Below are positions 11,540-23,623 of a DNA stretch of 64,000 nt, piece by piece (the stretch's first letter is position 1; each line of letters opens with the position of its first letter). The stretch comes from Arachis hypogaea. Its lineage: Eukaryota > Streptophyta > Magnoliopsida > Fabales > Fabaceae. The notes under the pieces were generated by a model. That model saw only the letters and a list, made by a program, of their open reading frames with translations, ran no database searches and was not told where the DNA came from. The DNA lies in contig NC_092038.1 in NCBI RefSeq assembly GCF_003086295.3, positions 101,525,837 to 101,589,836 on the forward strand, written 5' to 3'. The position numbers were made by a program, and so were the translations under genes.

Positions 11540-12168
11540 ACTTGGTATCATAGCAGTTCGTTCCTAATAGAGCCTGGGAATGGACTGACTATGCCTCGTC
11601 GCATACTCTGCTTTTTGTTTTCTCATGCTATTAGGGTATCTTTATTAATGCATTCAGCATGATCGTCTGTGAGCGCTTGTTCAGGAATTATTTATACTTG
11701 ACCTGATGTGTTAAGGCTGATCACCTTGATGTTGATTGTTGGGAATGAATAAGACCTCAATGATTGTGAGTGGATGAATTTATCGATATAGGATTTCTCG
11801 CAACACCTGCGATTATTAGATAGACTGCCATCAGAAACTTTTAAACACCAATGACCACATTTGTGTGGCATGCAGCTATTGTACTTAGAAGTATGGTTGA
11901 TTGATAAACATTGGGATATGAATAGTACTAGAATGCTAACGATGAATCCAAGACGACCCGATGTGAGTGATGTGCAGCAGAAGCAAGGTGACACGAGGTA
12001 CGAATGTAGAGAGTTTCCATCGATTTTCCTTACGAACACCTTTAGGATCAAACCTTTTCTTGCGTAAGATAGTTGTTGAGATAGTTAAGATAGGATCTTT
12101 TGTGGTTTTATAACCCTTAAGATATACTCGAAGTTTCGAGGGCGAAACTTTTTGTAAGGTGGGTGGGA
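11540..12168 (+). other. Short internal region of the LARD, no coding
   Basis: About 630 bases lie between the primer site and the purine tract. No gag, protease, RT or integrase motif is readable. The last stretch (TTCGAGGGCGAAACTTTTTG, about 12135-12154) resembles the 3' end of a gypsy internal region. It ends in GGTGGGTGGGA at about 12158-12168, the polypurine tract next to LTR2. Confidence 0.7.
11542..11556 (+). promoter_or_regulatory. Primer-binding site, initiator-Met tRNA type (LARD)
   Basis: Immediately after the LTR1 end, TTGGTATCATAGCAG matches the canonical plant primer site TGGTATCAGAGC with one substitution (T for G at 11551). This marks the LTR/internal border and the + orientation. 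Confidence 0.8.
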
Positions 12169-15100
12169 TATAACACCCCAATTCTCCATAGAGTTATTCT
12201 TAGAAATTCTGTGATGAGAAATTTAATAAATATCTGAGAATCACCTCATTATAAAATAATAAGGCGGATTTAGACTTGATAAGTGAAAAGAACAGTATAG
12301 ATATATCATTAAGTTTAGTTAACTATGATCCCACACGCATTAAACCGCCTTCTTTCTCTTGGTTCAGCCGAACCAGAATCAAAATCCCATCATCAGGAGA
12401 ACTTAACTATGATTAGCCTTAATTTTCTTATTTCTTCTACCTCTGATGACCGAACCTGAGAAGGAGCCCCAACCCGAGTTCCACCTCTTGGTTACCTCTT
12501 CCATTAAATGCTCATCCTTATGTGTCTTATTGAGAAGAAACCAACAAAACCTCTGCACCACCTCATCCCACCTCCTTTTCTTCTATCTAATGAACCCAGT
12601 GCTTTTCATCCTCATCAAAATTAAAATATGCACAAATGGAAGAAATAACAGAAAAAAGAATGAAATGAAGCTGATGGAGAAGGAATGAGCCATCCACAGC
12701 AAGAAGATAGACTGCATTCCTCATCATTTTGAATCTATGAAGCATCCTTACTGGGCGAGAACCAACAACTCTGTTTCTCTTCTTCTTCTTCAAATTCAAA
12801 GAAAGAATTTATGTTCTTTCTCCTTGATCCATTTCTGCCATTCTAATTTCAATTTCTGCTAGATCAGTGGTAACCATAAGTAAAAGACGAGTGAGAACTC
12901 TTCTCTTGCTCAAACTTGAATCGGCCACTTGTTCGTAGGGGGAGTGACCGAAGCTTCAATTTCGTGTGGTTAGGATCTCTAATTCAAGAAAGAAGCACAA
13001 ATAGAATTTTGAACTTCAAAAGAGGTAAGGGTTTGAATGTTTAGATGGATATGTTTGTGACTGGTTGATGGTACTGTTGGTGAATTGTAGGTTTGATAAT
13101 GTTACTTAGGGTTTTATGTTGCTATGTGCAGAATTTAGTTGAAGGCTAAAGGCCATGTTTTATGATTGAATTAGTTGGTAGTATAAGCTGTTGTGCTTGA
13201 GATGGGTTCTGTTATAACTAAATCCAGTTGAATGATGATTTATTATGTGATTAAATGATAAAAAGTGCATGTGGAAATTCTGCTTTTAACATGATGCAGA
13301 AAAATGAAAGTTCACTTGTGTAGAAGCACTTGAAAACTTGGAAAATATTGACTCTAGATTTTTGGGACTGTGCTAATCACTCTAGCAAATTTGGTTAGTC
13401 ACAAGAAAGTTGGAATTATGATTTTAGAGGAATTTTAGGCTTAAATATAAGATTTGGTATGTGAGGTTGTTGGAATGACTTGATGCAGAATTTCTGCGTA
13501 TTTAGCAGTAACTTAAAATAAATTCTGGTAACAGTCCGGATCACCTTTTAGGATGAAATTATTTTTCTGTAACACTTAGGTGTGTCTTGAATGTGCCATA
13601 AAAATTTCAAGGGATTTGGCCAAGTGGTTTAAAAGATATGAATTTTTAAAAACAGTAGCTGCTGCAGAATTTTTCTGGTTTTCTGGTTCTGCAACATCAA
13701 TTTCAAACCACCGGAACTTTTGTTTTACATAACATTTTAAGTTTCTATCAAATGAGTTTTGAAAATCTATATCTTCACTTTAATTGAGTACAAATTTCAT
13801 GTTCATATCTATTTTGTAGACTTAATTAAGTCACTTGGAAACTGGGTTGCTTGCTGGAAATTCTGAACTGATTTATGAAAATAGGCATTACTTCCAATTG
13901 AGAATTAACTAATCAAATATAGTGATATGAACTTAAAACTTGTTTTTTCTGAAACTTAGGAAAGTTGAATGTAATCTACCTAAAATTTAGAAGCAACGGA
14001 TTAGAATTGAAATTATTATGGATTTTATAAAAACACTGCTGCTTGCTATTTTTCTGAATCTTTACAAGTGCAGTAGTAGAATTTTAAAACCTTGTATAAA
14101 ATTCAATTCTAATCCAAATGCAGTAGAATCTAATTCAAAGTAAAGGTTAGGATCTCTAGCGTTACTTTGATAAGAGAGATAGTCCGTACGTTAGCTTTCA
14201 CAACATAAAAATCACCCAACAAGACAGCAAGGTGCTGTTCCAAAAAAATATGATTCTTAGTTTTTTAGAAACTTGAGTTCAATACGAACATGTGGACATA
14301 AAGTTTGCATGAATCTGAGTTCGTTTGTGATATTAATCGTTAGATAGAAAACTGGTCGCTAAAAAGCTATTAGGCTAAACAAGCTAAGAAATGAATAAGA
14401 ATGCAAGTTACCCCTAAGAAGGTCAAAGTTAAAAGGGTAATGCGAAGGTATGCTTAGTAATATGGTGATGTGGAGGTATGCTTAGTTATGTGGTGATGCG
14501 GAGGTATGTATATTTATAAGGTGATGCGGAGGCATGATGAAAAGACAGGAAATAAGAAACAATGAATGAAAAGGATAGTTGAATGTTATTTGTTTGACTG
14601 GGCCTTTCTGCCATACTGCTAATGCAGAGGTGCCCACCTGACTGATAGTCTAAGATTGCTAATGCGGGAATGTCTGCCTAACTGATAGCATATTGTATGT
14701 TGAATGGGCCTTTGTGCCCAATTGCAAATGCGAAATTGTCTGCCTAACTGATAGCCTGAGATTGCTATTGCGAAAATATTCGCCTAATGGATAGCACTGT
14801 TCCTTACTGTGATACACATTAAAATGTTATTATAATGAGGCCTAATTGACACGGGTAATCGTGATGCCAAGGTGTCTAATTGACACAGTAAAGGGACCAT
14901 ATTCGAGGTTCACTCCGAGTAACGTCAGAATACAGGTAGACAGCTGACACATGAGCTCATGGCCTGCACTAGGAACAGGCATGCATCATAAATTGTTTGC
15001 ACATTTGATTGTGATTGTTTACTGTTAATTCTTTCTGCAATGTGCCATCTACTTCTTGTTAATTCTCTATTTTCTGATTCTTGTCTGTATTTTAAGATTA

Positions 15101-15322
15101 TGATGTAACTTTCTCAAAGTTTAGAATAAAATAATAGAGTTAGTAATAATAGTCAAAGAGAATAGCGTGAGAACGGCGTTCATCCCACAGAAAGATGCCA
15201 AGAAAGAGTTATGTTAGAGCCCACGATACGGAAGTAGCCGAGAGACTTAGTAAGCGAGTTATTACGATAGAACCAAAATTCTAGGTTTCACGAGAGATAT
15301 ACGCTTTCACGATGTCACCTTA
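12169..15322 (+). repeat. 3' LTR of the LARD, first part
   Basis: It is homologous to 7680-10870 base for base with scattered changes. It stops at CACCTTA where the Harbinger-type element starts. The rest of this LTR is at 62324-62724. Relative to LTR1 it has small deletions, for example near 14230 and around 8990-9060 of LTR1. Confidence 0.85.
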
Positions 15323-16512
15323 GGTAGTGTTTGTTTGTAGAGACACGACAGAACAGGACACTAAGACAAAGACAATAGGACAGAGACATTAAAAATTATG
15401 TTTTGTGTATCGTGTTTGGATACGATGGATAGGATACTAATGTAATGTCCAGTATTATGTTTGGATACACATGGACAAGACTAAAATATTATATGAAATG
15501 ACTAAAATAGCCATGTGATTCCAAATTTTCTAGTATAAACTAATTTAATAAAGAATGAGAGTACATAGGAGTACAGATAGTAGGAACTTGAAAAAAATAT
15601 TTGAAGCAGTCAAAAATTTTAATAAAAAATTATATAATAGTATTTATATTAAAATAAAATTTATAAATATAATTATTTTCTTTTTAAATTTATTATTAAT
15701 ATGTAGGAATACATATGGTTAATATTAACAAAAAAATAAATAAATCTGAGTTTAATTAATAAAAAAATTCGTTTAGGTTAATAAGCCAAATTAATTTTAA
15801 ATACAAAATCACTTTTACAAAAAAATCCATTTTTACATGGAAAAAAATTAATTTTTGCACATAAAAATCTATTTTTATTTAGAAAACTAATTTTTTTATC
15901 TAAAATTTTATTTTTCTTTTCAAAAAATTAATTTTTCTTTAAATTATATAAAATCAATTACAATTTATAAATTATTTTTTAGCATTTTAAAATATCAATT
16001 TTATCTTTATAATATTTATCTTTTAAAAGTCTCAAGACTAATTATTTTTGTTATTATTTTTATTACAAATCAAATAATATAATATAAGGTTAAAATGATG
16101 TTGAAGTAAGAATGATAAGAAAAAAGAAATTAGCCAGTCCAATAAAAATTTCTATAAAAAAGAGAAAGTACCTAAAGAAAAAAAGAGAAAGAAGGAAAAC
16201 GTAGAAATAGAAAAAGAGCATGGAGACAAAAAAAGTACTTTCTGAGAACAACGCAAAATAGGAAAAATAAGAAGGGGGTAACAGTGGAATAATAAAAAAT
16301 AGCACCATGGACAAAAAAAAATTCATAAAAACAGTCCGTGTCCCTCTTCCAAATCTCGTGTCCATCATTGTCCTTCGTAAAAGAGTAGACACAAAAGTAT
16401 AAAAAACTGTCCCGGAGACAATATGTTCAGTGTCCATGTCTTTGCTTCCAAACGCTTTTTAAAGATGTGCTGTCCATGTTTCTGTGTCCTGTCTCCGAAA
16501 ACAAACGCTACC
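15323..16512. mobile_element. PIF/Harbinger (Tourist-like) non-autonomous element
   Basis: The left terminal repeat GGTAGTGTTTGTTTGTAGAG and the reversed right repeat GGTAGCGTTTGTTTTCGGAG enclose 1190 bases. Both ends continue with GACA/GGACA words. TTA is duplicated at 15320-15322 and 16513-16515, while the matching place in LTR1 has a single TTA, giving an empty-site proof. TTA duplication and GGxxGTGTTTGTTT ends fit PIF/Harbinger. The minus-strand 115-codon frame at 16090-16437 is Phe/Leu-rich and not transposase-like. The interior is AT-rich. Confidence 0.85.
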
Positions 16513-16516
16513 TTAC

Positions 16517-17606
16517 TGATGGCGAGAATTGTGTTGGTTAGGAATTTCTCTTATAGAAAGAAGAATGTCGTTGTAAGCATAGCTCCAAACCAACAAATAA
16601 CTCTCACATCAAATTAAATTTGGTTTTCACAAGTAACAAACCCGAAATAAGAATTAACTGAAGTATTAAGATTCCGGGTCGTCTCACAAGGAATTGCAAT
16701 GAAGTGCTCAATTATTGGCTATGAAAGAACATGGGGGTTTGATTTTTATATTTTGGTAAGAAAATAAATGGAAAGAGAAGTAAATCAAGCAAGTGGCTAA
16801 AGAAAGCAAGTAATAAAGGGAGACATTCATGGCAAGGGTTGAGATCACAGGCTTCCTATCCTAGTCATATAATGATTAATTCATCTTATCTAGTCAACTC
16901 CAACATTGGAAGATGGTGTAAGTTATCTTCCATGAGAGAATGTTAAATAAGACTAATCAATCATATCACAATAATAACAAGAGTCTATCTCATTACGTCA
17001 TCCTCGAAGATGGAAGAAGGTATCATATTATCTTCACACTCGAAGAAAGTCTAACAAGACTAGCTAATTTCAATCCAAATGTCCCAATTAACTCACTAAT
17101 AGAATTAGCAAAAGATTAGAGTCAACGGAAATAATATTAGCTAACAATTCTAGATCACCAACATGAGTTGGGTTTACATGACTCAAGATTACCTAATTAC
17201 TCTCTCCAAGCCAAGAATGCTCAAAATCTACTCTAAAGTCCAACCAAGCATTTTGCCAAACACTTGGTGGGTGTATAAGAAAAGCATGGTAAATGTGCAA
17301 GAATAGTAAAATCTACCAACTACAAATTATAAGAAAAGTAAATTCACAACTCAAATCAACAATTAAAAGAACAGCAAACATTAAATTTCATTAAATGTAA
17401 ATCAAATCCAACAAGTGTTCATCATCACAAAAGAGAGCAAAAAAGGAAATTAACACTACAAACCATGAGAATAAAAGTGTAGAAACAAGAAATTGTAGAA
17501 GAAACAAGATGAGGACAATAATCAAAACCTAGATCTAAGATGGAATTAAGCTAACCTAACCTAATTCTAGAGAGAAGAGGGAGCTTCTCTCTCTAGAAAC
17601 TAACCT
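16517..17606 (-). repeat. LTR-A of element X, truncated and divergent
   Basis: It starts TGATGGCGAGAATTGTGTTGG. The first 170 bases resemble LTR-B and LTR-C (TGATAAGCGAGAATTGCG). After that similarity falls to shared layout only, so it comes from a related subfamily. It joins the gag remnant at about 17606 without the expected ...GGGGTTTATCA end or any pol, so a deletion or recombination removed the rest. Confidence 0.7.
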
Positions 17607-17614
17607 ACATGATG

Positions 17615-18874
17615 CTATACTACCAAACAATTGCTCCCTTGTGCATTATCTCTCCACCCTTGATGTTGATTACTACCATGAGGGTAGTGGTTTTGGCCTT
17701 GAGAAGGATAGGGTGGACGATTGTTGTAATTCACATTGGCCACTACAAGGGTATGTTTCTCTTGAATTTGATGGCATTGATCGGTGTAATGTGTGGTGCT
17801 AGAGCACAAACCACAAATCCTAGGAGGGCCTTCAAGTTGAGCAACTGGAGGTGGGGCTTGGACAGCTTGGATTGAGTAGAATTCCTTTTGATCCTTTTGC
17901 ATTTGCGTGAGGATGGTGGTCATATCCCCAAGTGCTTTGGTTAGGCTTGATTCGGAAGAGGACGGTTCTACCACACCCTTGAGAGGATTACTTCTCACCC
18001 TTGTATGTTGTGTAGCTTCGGCAACATCCTTTATCAAACTCCAAGCTTTTCCTTCCGTCTTATTTTTCGAAAGGGAACCACCGCTAGAAGTGGTGAGCAA
18101 TCTTCTATCTTCCACACAAAGACCTCCGGTGAAGTAGCTAATGAGCAAGTGAGTGTTCATTCCATGGTGTGGACAAGATTCCAATAGCCTCTTGAACCGA
18201 GACCAATACTCATACAAACTCTCTTGGTCTCTTTGCATTATACCCAAAATCTCCTTCCGGATGTAGTCGGTCTTCTCCGGTGGGAAGAATTTATCTAGAA
18301 ACTCTCTTCTCAAGAAATTCCAATTGGTAGCAATCTCATTCGGTAGCTAATAAAATCATGTCTTTGCTTGCGCTTCAAGAGAGAAAGGGAAGGCAAAAAC
18401 CATAATAGCCACCTCATCGGCTCCATGCCTTCGAGCCGTAGAACAAGTAACTTGAAAATCCTTTAGATGTCGGATGGGGTCTTGACCCGGCAACCTATGA
18501 TACTTAGGTAGTAGATTTATCAAGCTACTCTTCAATTCAAAGTTTGGATCAAGGTTAGGATACCCTGCTTACAATGGTTGAAGTACAATATCCGGAGCTC
18601 CTTGCTCATATAAAGTGATTTGGCGTGGCTCTGCCATGTATGGTTCACCTGTAGGATGCAAAGATGTATTAGTAGTGCCAACAGAAGAATAGGAAGTAGT
18701 GGACTCCAAGTCACTCTCGGTACTGTCTAGTGATTTGGTATGTTCCTCAAGAGAGGTCGAAGTACTAGCCGTATAGTCCAACCGCCGTCTAGCTTGTCGA
18801 GTGTGTAACAAAGTTCTTTCAATCTCGGGATCAAAATCGGCTAAGCTAGAATTCAGTTGAGACCGAGTCATCAA
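17615..18874 (-). pseudogene. gag remnant of element X, with CCHC zinc knuckle
   Basis: Read on the minus strand from ATG at 18874 to TAG at 17615, all in one frame (about 420 codons) but with internal stops near 18569-18571 and two close together near 18340. The N-terminus has DPEIERTL, like the start of the F2 and F3 Gags (DPEPERTL). The middle has the retrotransposon Gag pattern FLDKFFPPEKTDYIRKEI followed by ESLYEYWSRFKRLL. The C-terminal part holds CGLCSSTTHYTDQC, an exact CX2CX4HX4C zinc knuckle for nucleic-acid binding, then a Gln/Asn/Pro-rich tail. The stops look like CAA to TAA, TGG to TGA and CAG to TAG changes. Protease and pol are absent to the left. Confidence 0.85.
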
Positions 18875-18997
18875 ACTTAAGAGTCATAGCACAAAAATAA
18901 AAGAAGCTAAACTATAGCTAAGTATTGAAAGCAAACAAACTATCTACAATATTCACATATTCACATAACCAATATCAAGGCATATGTTGCAACCATT

Positions 18998-19013
18998 CCC
19001 CGGCAACGACGCC
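18998..19013 (-). promoter_or_regulatory. Primer-binding site, tRNA-Asp type (X, left unit)
   Basis: On the minus strand, TGGCGTCGTTGCCGGGG follows the LTR end ...CTTATCAAATTAA. It matches the plant tRNA-Asp 3' end (TGGCGCCGTTGCCGGGGA) with one difference. This fixes the element's minus orientation. Confidence 0.75.
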
Positions 19014-19020
19014 ATTAATT

Positions 19021-20762
19021 TGATAAGCGAGAATTGCGTTGGTTAGGATTTTCTCTTATATAAAGAAGAATTTCGTTGTAAGCATAGCTCCAAACCAACA
19101 AACAAATCTCACATCAAATTAAATTTTGGTTGTCACAAATAACAAACCCCAAATAAGAATTAACCGAAGTATTTCAACTCCGGTCGTCTCACAAGGAATG
19201 GGCAAACATGTGCCTCAACATTGGTTAGAAATCCGGGGTTGTAAGTCATGAGCGAGAAAATAAACTAGAAATCTTAGCAAGCAAGTAATCTAAAGTGCAA
19301 AGAACTAATTCAAATAACCAAGCAAGATGTGAGCAATTTCAAACTAAGAAGACAACATTCAATTTAATTCTACTCTCAACTAGACAATAGCTACAACTAA
19401 AGCAAGACAATTAAGAATTTGGGTTTTCAAATATGAATAATAAAAGCAACTCTTGGCTAGGCATGGGAATCGGGGTCATTATCCTTGTCTAATAATCATA
19501 TCTTGACAATTATGAGGAACCAAACTCATTAAATCTACTTCTATACTTGAAGTAAGTTAAATGGCTTGGTCAACATCTACCCATAAGGTCTAACCTCACT
19601 ACTAATTAACCTAGTAGTAGGCTAGTGTCAATGGCTATCAAATTGACCACTAAGGGTTCCCAAATCATCAAATCCATTAGATCCAATGACTCAAGTTTAT
19701 CCAATTCTCTTGGCTTAAGCCAAGAGTAAAAAGAATTACTCCATAATCAAGGCAAACAATTCATCAAACACTTGGTAAGCATTAACAAAAGACATGTTCA
19801 AATTGCAAATGGATTGAAATTAACAAATACACACTAACAAATATAAACTTACAATCACTCAAACAACACAATGAAGCATAGAAATCACCAATGTAACATC
19901 AACAAGTCAAGATTCACAACATTCATGCAATAGGTATAAAGTGACAATTGACAAGAATCCATAAACTAACACAAGATCTAAGCAAAAGTATACTAAGGAA
20001 TTCAAATTAAACGATCAAAACTAGTAATTAAACAAATCCAATTCAGATTCAACAAGGGAAGATCAAATTAAAGCTAGAACTAGAGAAGAACAAGGGTTTC
20101 TCTCTCTAGAAGAACAAAGAACCCCAAAAACTAGAAAAATGTGTCTTAGTGTAAAAATGATTGATCCTCCCTTCTCCCTAGCATCCTTGGGTCTTTTTTC
20201 ATGTAGAAACAGCTTGAAATTGGGCCTCATGAGCCTCAAAAATTTCCAGGCACGATTTCCTTTAATGAGGTCACGTGCAGCTTCCCGCGCATGCGCGCCA
20301 TGCATGAGTGCGCGCCGATTGCTTTTGTGATTCACGCGTGCGCACCAAGTGCGCGTGCGCGTCAGTTGGAATTCTCTAGCTTCCGCGGATGCATCCATCC
20401 TTGCCTGCCGCTTCTACCTATCCTCATCCATGCGTGCGCGTGATGTGCACGTGCGCGTCGATGCTGCAGTTCCCAAAATCCAAATCTTCATGTTCCTTCC
20501 TCTTGTGCATGCTTTCCTTCTCTCTTCTAGGCCACTCTTACCCTATTTATTCTGAAAACACTCAACAAATAGTCACGGCATCGAATGGCAATAAAGAGGA
20601 TCAAAATATAGAAATTCTAAGTCAAAATAAGCATGTTTTCTATTCTGGAGCAATATTAGGAAGTGAATGCAAAACCATGCATTTCTTGTGAATAAGTGCG
20701 AGAAATATTGACAAAAAACCTCAAATTAAACACAAGATAAACCACAAAATTGGGGTTTATCA
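19021..20762 (-). repeat. LTR-B of element X (1742 bp)
   Basis: In plus coordinates it starts TGATAAGCGAGAATTGCG and ends GGGGTTTATCA, an inverted TG...CA pair. It is nearly identical to LTR-C (38881-40315 plus 62079-62323). It contains a CpG-dense block at about 20270-20465 with repeated GCGTGCGCG words. Confidence 0.85.
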
Positions 20763-20800
20763 AATCTCCCCACACTTAAACCAAGCATGTCCTCATGCTT
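20763..20800 (-). promoter_or_regulatory. Polypurine tract and stem-loop at the 3' end of X internal region
   Basis: On the minus strand: AAGCATG-AGGA-CATGCTT (a perfect 7-bp stem, plus coordinates 20783-20800), then GGTTTAAGTGTGGGGAGATT, then the LTR start TGATAAACCCC. The arrangement (stem-loop with RGGA loop, TTTAAGTxTGGxG, LTR) is the same as at the F1, F2 and F3 3' LTRs although the stem bases differ. Confidence 0.7.
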
Positions 20801-21461
20801 AAAATAAAAAGACCAAAGATCATGGTGAGAAAGGGTATATGAAATGCAAACTACCTAAGTGAATGCATGCAACTAATGTAAAATTGTCTATCTACTTGGT
20901 CAAGGGTAAATCCATCCTCCAAGATCACATGTGAGCATCTAGGGTGAAAATGATATGTAGTTCATGAGTCCTACCAAATTGAATATCACTATGAAGTGCA
21001 TATAACTTGCTAAATGAACGCTTGTGAAAGCCGGGAACAAGGAGTTGAGTATCGAACCCTCGCTGGACGTGTATCCACTCTATGCGCTCAAGTGTATAGG
21101 ATTCGTCACTCAATCCTCTCCTAATCATGCTTTACAAGATTTGTCTTTCATCTAACAATCAACAATTACTTAATTCATACTTACAAGTATCATGAGGTCT
21201 TATCATGGGTTGTAACGTGGCTAGGGTGAAGGTGAGGATGTATATGATCAAGTGAGCTTAAAATTTGAGTCCTTGATTAACCTAGAATCCCACTAGACAC
21301 ATAAAACAACCTATACAACTATAATACATTACCTAGCTACCCTTGAATTTCACTTTTTTGCATACTCATGCGTTCTTTTCAATTCATATCCCATATGCAT
21401 TGTTTTTTATTACTTTGTCTTGGGACATTTTTGTCCCCTTTCATTGCCTTTCTTTTTTTTC

Positions 21462-21508
<47 letters not shown>

Positions 21509-21545
21509 TCTTCTTTCTTTTTTTGGTCCCCTTTTTCTTGGGGTT
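20801..21545 (-). other. 3' internal non-coding DNA of element X, with an (AT)n microsatellite
   Basis: No coding motif is readable. A pure (AT)n run occupies about 21466-21503. The stretch ends at GGGTT (21541-21545), the target duplication of F1, and resumes at 34752. Confidence 0.6.
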
Positions 21546-23065
21546 TGATGAGCGGATAATTTATACGCTTTTTGGCATTGTTTTTAGTATGTTTTTAGTA
21601 TAATTTAGTTAGTTTTTAGTATATTTTTATTAGTTTTTAGTTAAAATTCACTTTTCTGGACTTTACTATGAGTTTGTGTGTTTTTCTGTGATTTTAGGTA
21701 TTTTCTGGCTGAAATTGAGGGTCCTGAGCAAAAATCTGATTCAGAGACTGAAAAGGACTGCAGATGCTGTTGGATTCTGACCTCCCTGCACTCGAAGTAG
21801 ATTTTCTGGAGCTACAGAAGCCCAATTGGCGCGCTCTCAACGGCGTTGGAAAGTAGACATCCTGGGCTTTCCAGCAATATATGATAGTCCATACTTTGTC
21901 CGAGATTTGATGGCCCAAACCGGCGTGGCAAAAAAGCCTCAGAAATTCCAGCGTTTAACGCTGGAACTGGCATAAAACTTGGAGTTAAACGCCCAAACTG
22001 GCATAAAAGCTGGCGTTTAACTCCAGAAAAGGTCTCTACACGAAAATGCTTCAATGTTCAGCCCAAGCACACACCAAGTGGACCCAGAAGTGGATTTTTA
22101 CGTCATTTACTCATTTCTGTATACCCTAGGTTACTAGTTTACTATTAATAGGATCTTTTGACATTGTATCTGGACCTCATGACACTTTACACGTTTCTTT
22201 GTGTACCTTCCACGGCATGAGTCTCTAAACCCCATGGTTGGGGGTGAGGAGCTCTGCTGTGTCTTGATGGATTAATGCAATTACTACTGTTTTTCATTCA
22301 AACATGCTTGCTTCCATTCTAAGATATCACTTGTTCTTAACCCGGATGAATGTGATGATCCGTGACACTCATCATATTCTCAACTATGAACGTGTGCCTG
22401 ACAACCACCTCCGTTCTACCTTAGATTAAGTAGATATCTCTTGGATTCTTTAACCGGAATCTTCGTGGTATAAGCTAGAATTGATGGCGGCATTCAAGAG
22501 AATCCGGAAGGTCTAAACCTTGTTTGTGGTATTCTGAGTAGGATTCAATGATTGAATGACTGTGACGAGCTTCAAACTCCTGAAGGCGGGCGTTAGTGAC
22601 AGACGTAAAAGAATCACTGGATTCTATTCCGGCCTGATTGAGAACCGACAGATGGATAGCCGTGCCGTGACAGGGTGCGTTGAACATTTCCACTGAGAGG
22701 ATGGGAGGTAGCCACTGACAACGGTGAAACCCTTGCATACAGCTTGCCATGGAAGGAGCCTTGCGTGCTTGAAGAAGAAGACAGTAGGAAAGCAGAGATT
22801 CAGAAGATGGAGCATCTCCAAAACCTCAACCTGTTCTCCATTACTGCAAAACAAGTACCTATTTCATGTTCTTTTACTTTTCACAATCAATCCTGATAAT
22901 TTCTGATATCCTGACTAAGATTTACAAGATAACCATAGCTTGCTTCAAGCCGACAATCTCCGTGGGATCGACCCTTACTCACGTAAGGTATTACTTGGAC
23001 GACCCAGTGCACTTGCTGGTTAGTTGTGCGGGATTGCAAAAGTGTGATTGCAATTTCGTGCACCA
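21546..23065 (+). repeat. 5' LTR of F1 (1520 bp)
   Basis: It starts TGATGAGCGGATAATTTATACG and ends CAATTTCGTGCACCA. It includes the palindrome CCAGCGTTTAACGCTGG (21948-21964) and TGGCGTTTAACTCCAG. CTATTAATAGGATC near 22141 sits where other family members have TATAAATAGG, a degraded TATA box. Confidence 0.9.
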
Positions 23066-23068
23066 AGT

Positions 23069-23088
23069 TTTTGGCGCCGTTGCTGGGG
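23069..23088 (+). promoter_or_regulatory. Primer-binding site of F1, tRNA-Asp type
   Basis: TTTGGCGCCGTTGCTGGGGA, four bases after the LTR end, matches the tRNA-Asp 3' end with one change (T for C in TGCTGG). Confidence 0.8.
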
Positions 23089-23623
23089 ATTGTTCGAGTT
23101 TGGACAACTGACGGCTTATCTTGTTGCTTAGATTAGGACTGTTTATTTTTGTTGGTTTAGAGTCTTTTAGTTGAGTCTAGTTCATACTTTAAGTTTGGTG
23201 TCAATTGCATGCTTTTGTTTTTCTTTTAATTTTCGAATTTGCATGTCCTTAGTCCCTTTTTGATCTTTAAAAATTCTAAGTTTGGTGTCCTCTTTGTGTT
23301 TTTCCCTTAAAAATTTTCGAAAATTAGTGTTTGATTCTCTAAAAATTTTAAGTTTGGTGTCATTTTGTTGTTTTTCTCTTTCCTCTTTTCAAAAATCAAA
23401 TCTTTTTCATAAAAATTTTTCAATCATATCTTTCTAATTGCTAATCTCAAAATCTTTTTAATTAACTAATTGATTCAGTTCTCAATTTGCTTTGATCTTG
23501 TTTTCTTTTTAATTTTCGAATTTTTATTTTAATTTCCTTTTATTATATTTTATTTTTTGGTTAATTCAAAAAAAAAAATAAAATTTATCTATCTGCAATC
23601 CATATCATTTCCCTTTATCCATT
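23089..23623 (+). other. Leader of F1 with three AAGTTTGGTGT copies
   Basis: This is a T-rich untranslated leader. The 11-mer AAGTTTGGTGT occurs at 23191-23201, 23278-23288 and 23350-23360, spaced 87 and 72 bases apart. The same 11-mer lies at the 3' LTR border and before the additional ORF. Confidence 0.75.

Noticed and set aside
16090..16437. 115-codon minus-strand Phe-rich frame in the Harbinger-type element, considered as a transposase or membrane protein
   Set aside because: Low-complexity T-rich strand; no DDE or Myb-like motif. The element is non-autonomous.
21694..22054. Minus-strand open frames in the FIDEL-like LTRs, repeated at 33378, 46107, 54264, 40464 and elsewhere
   Set aside because: They repeat because the LTR repeats. 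Lengths and frames differ between copies, with no domain or start context.
22475..22854. Overlapping 76-91 codon minus-strand frames and plus-strand 60-83 codon frames in LTR U5 regions
   Set aside because: Shadow frames in non-coding LTR DNA; not preserved between subfamilies.
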